Below are positions 5,957 to 6,026 of a DNA stretch of 6,026 nt, piece by piece; within the stretch, counting starts at the first letter, position 1; every line of letters starts with the position of its first letter. A model generated the notes under the pieces. The model did no database searches. It was not told where the DNA came from and worked only from the letters and a program-made list of their open reading frames with translations. The DNA comes from an uncultured Oscillospiraceae bacterium (GTDB lineage: Bacteria; Bacillota; Clostridia; Oscillospirales; Oscillospiraceae): positions 1 to 6,026 of the forward strand of contig CANQZF010000113.1 of assembly GCA_947628265.1 (NCBI GenBank). The letters run 5' to 3'. A program made the position numbers and the translations under genes.

Positions 5957-6026
5957 GCCCTCCCCGCAGGGCGGGGAGGGGTAGGGGTGAGGTGAGAGGC
6001 CGAAGGATTTTGAGCGCTCAGATGAA
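5957..6026. repeat. Inverted-repeat element 3, left arm and core only (cut by window end)
   Basis: The left arm starts with the same perfect 10-bp hairpin as element 1 (CCCTCCCCGC 5958-5967, loop AGG, GCGGGGAGGG 5971-5980). It continues with the same GGTGAGGTGAGAGG and core tail. A G-quadruplex motif lies at 5969-5987, with runs at 5969-5971, 5973-5976, 5978-5981 and 5984-5987. The right arm, if present, lies beyond the window. Confidence 0.65.

Larger units (their letters stand above)
5288..6026. other. Non-coding block of GC-rich repeats downstream of mfd
   Basis: No credible gene is seen in these 739 bases on either strand. The open frames present translate to low-complexity Pro/Arg/Gly strings with no ribosome binding site, and they run across inverted repeats, so they reflect base composition. 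No tRNA, transposase fragment or regular CRISPR spacing is seen. The block consists of the repeat families listed separately. The next gene lies beyond the window. Confidence 0.8.
5884..6026 (+). repeat. About 140-bp direct repeat unit, copy 2 (runs to window end)
   Basis: This is the second copy of the unit at 5496-5634, in the same order and orientation. Compared with copy 1 it has TTTTAAAAG where copy 1 has TTTTTG, one more T in the palindrome centre, and a few substitutions. It is cut by the window end just where copy 1 passes into its right arm, so the full length is unknown. Confidence 0.85.

Noticed and set aside
5374..6026. CRISPR array or tandem-repeat locus
   Set aside because: Repeat units differ in type, length and spacing, include inverted copies, and have no uniform spacers.

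Overview
The window reads as chromosomal housekeeping DNA from a GC-rich member of the Bacillota, most likely a gut Oscillospiraceae-type clostridium. This placement is an inference. It rests on the strongly G/C-ending codons, the AAGGAGG-type ribosome binding sites, the Gram-positive style SerRS, RsmG and Mfd sequences, and intergenic repeats of a style that, from memory, is common in that group. All genes lie on the + strand and are closely packed up to about 5287.

Layout. 1-215 is the 3' end of serS (seryl-tRNA synthetase). 248-592 encodes an unrecognised 114-residue protein with a hydrophobic N-terminus and an acidic, cysteine-clustered tail. 620-1012 is mscL (large-conductance mechanosensitive channel). 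1014-1721 is rsmG (16S rRNA m7G527 methyltransferase), starting one base after the mscL stop. 1722-1789 is a short spacer holding a perfect 9-bp hairpin. 1790-5287 is mfd (transcription-repair coupling factor), complete, with all expected domains and helicase motifs. No convincing strong promoter or canonical terminator was seen between the genes, so a largely co-transcribed run is plausible. The genes cover translation (serS, rsmG), osmotic protection (mscL) and DNA repair (mfd) and do not form one pathway.

5288-6026 has no credible gene. It is a dense patchwork of GC-rich repeats. Two short GTAGGGGCC...GGCCCGTCCCTC hairpin repeats come first. Then come a perfect or near-perfect AT-centred palindrome (two copies), a GCGGC-nnn-GCCGC mini-hairpin (three copies), and two complete plus one cut-off inverted-repeat element. 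Each inverted-repeat arm is itself a perfect 8-10 bp hairpin with a 3-nt loop. The left arms also carry four closely spaced G-runs, a canonical G-quadruplex motif on the + strand. A unit of about 140 bp occurs twice as a direct repeat and runs off the window end. This repeat block is the most unusual part of the window. I see no defence system, CRISPR array, transposase or RNA gene.
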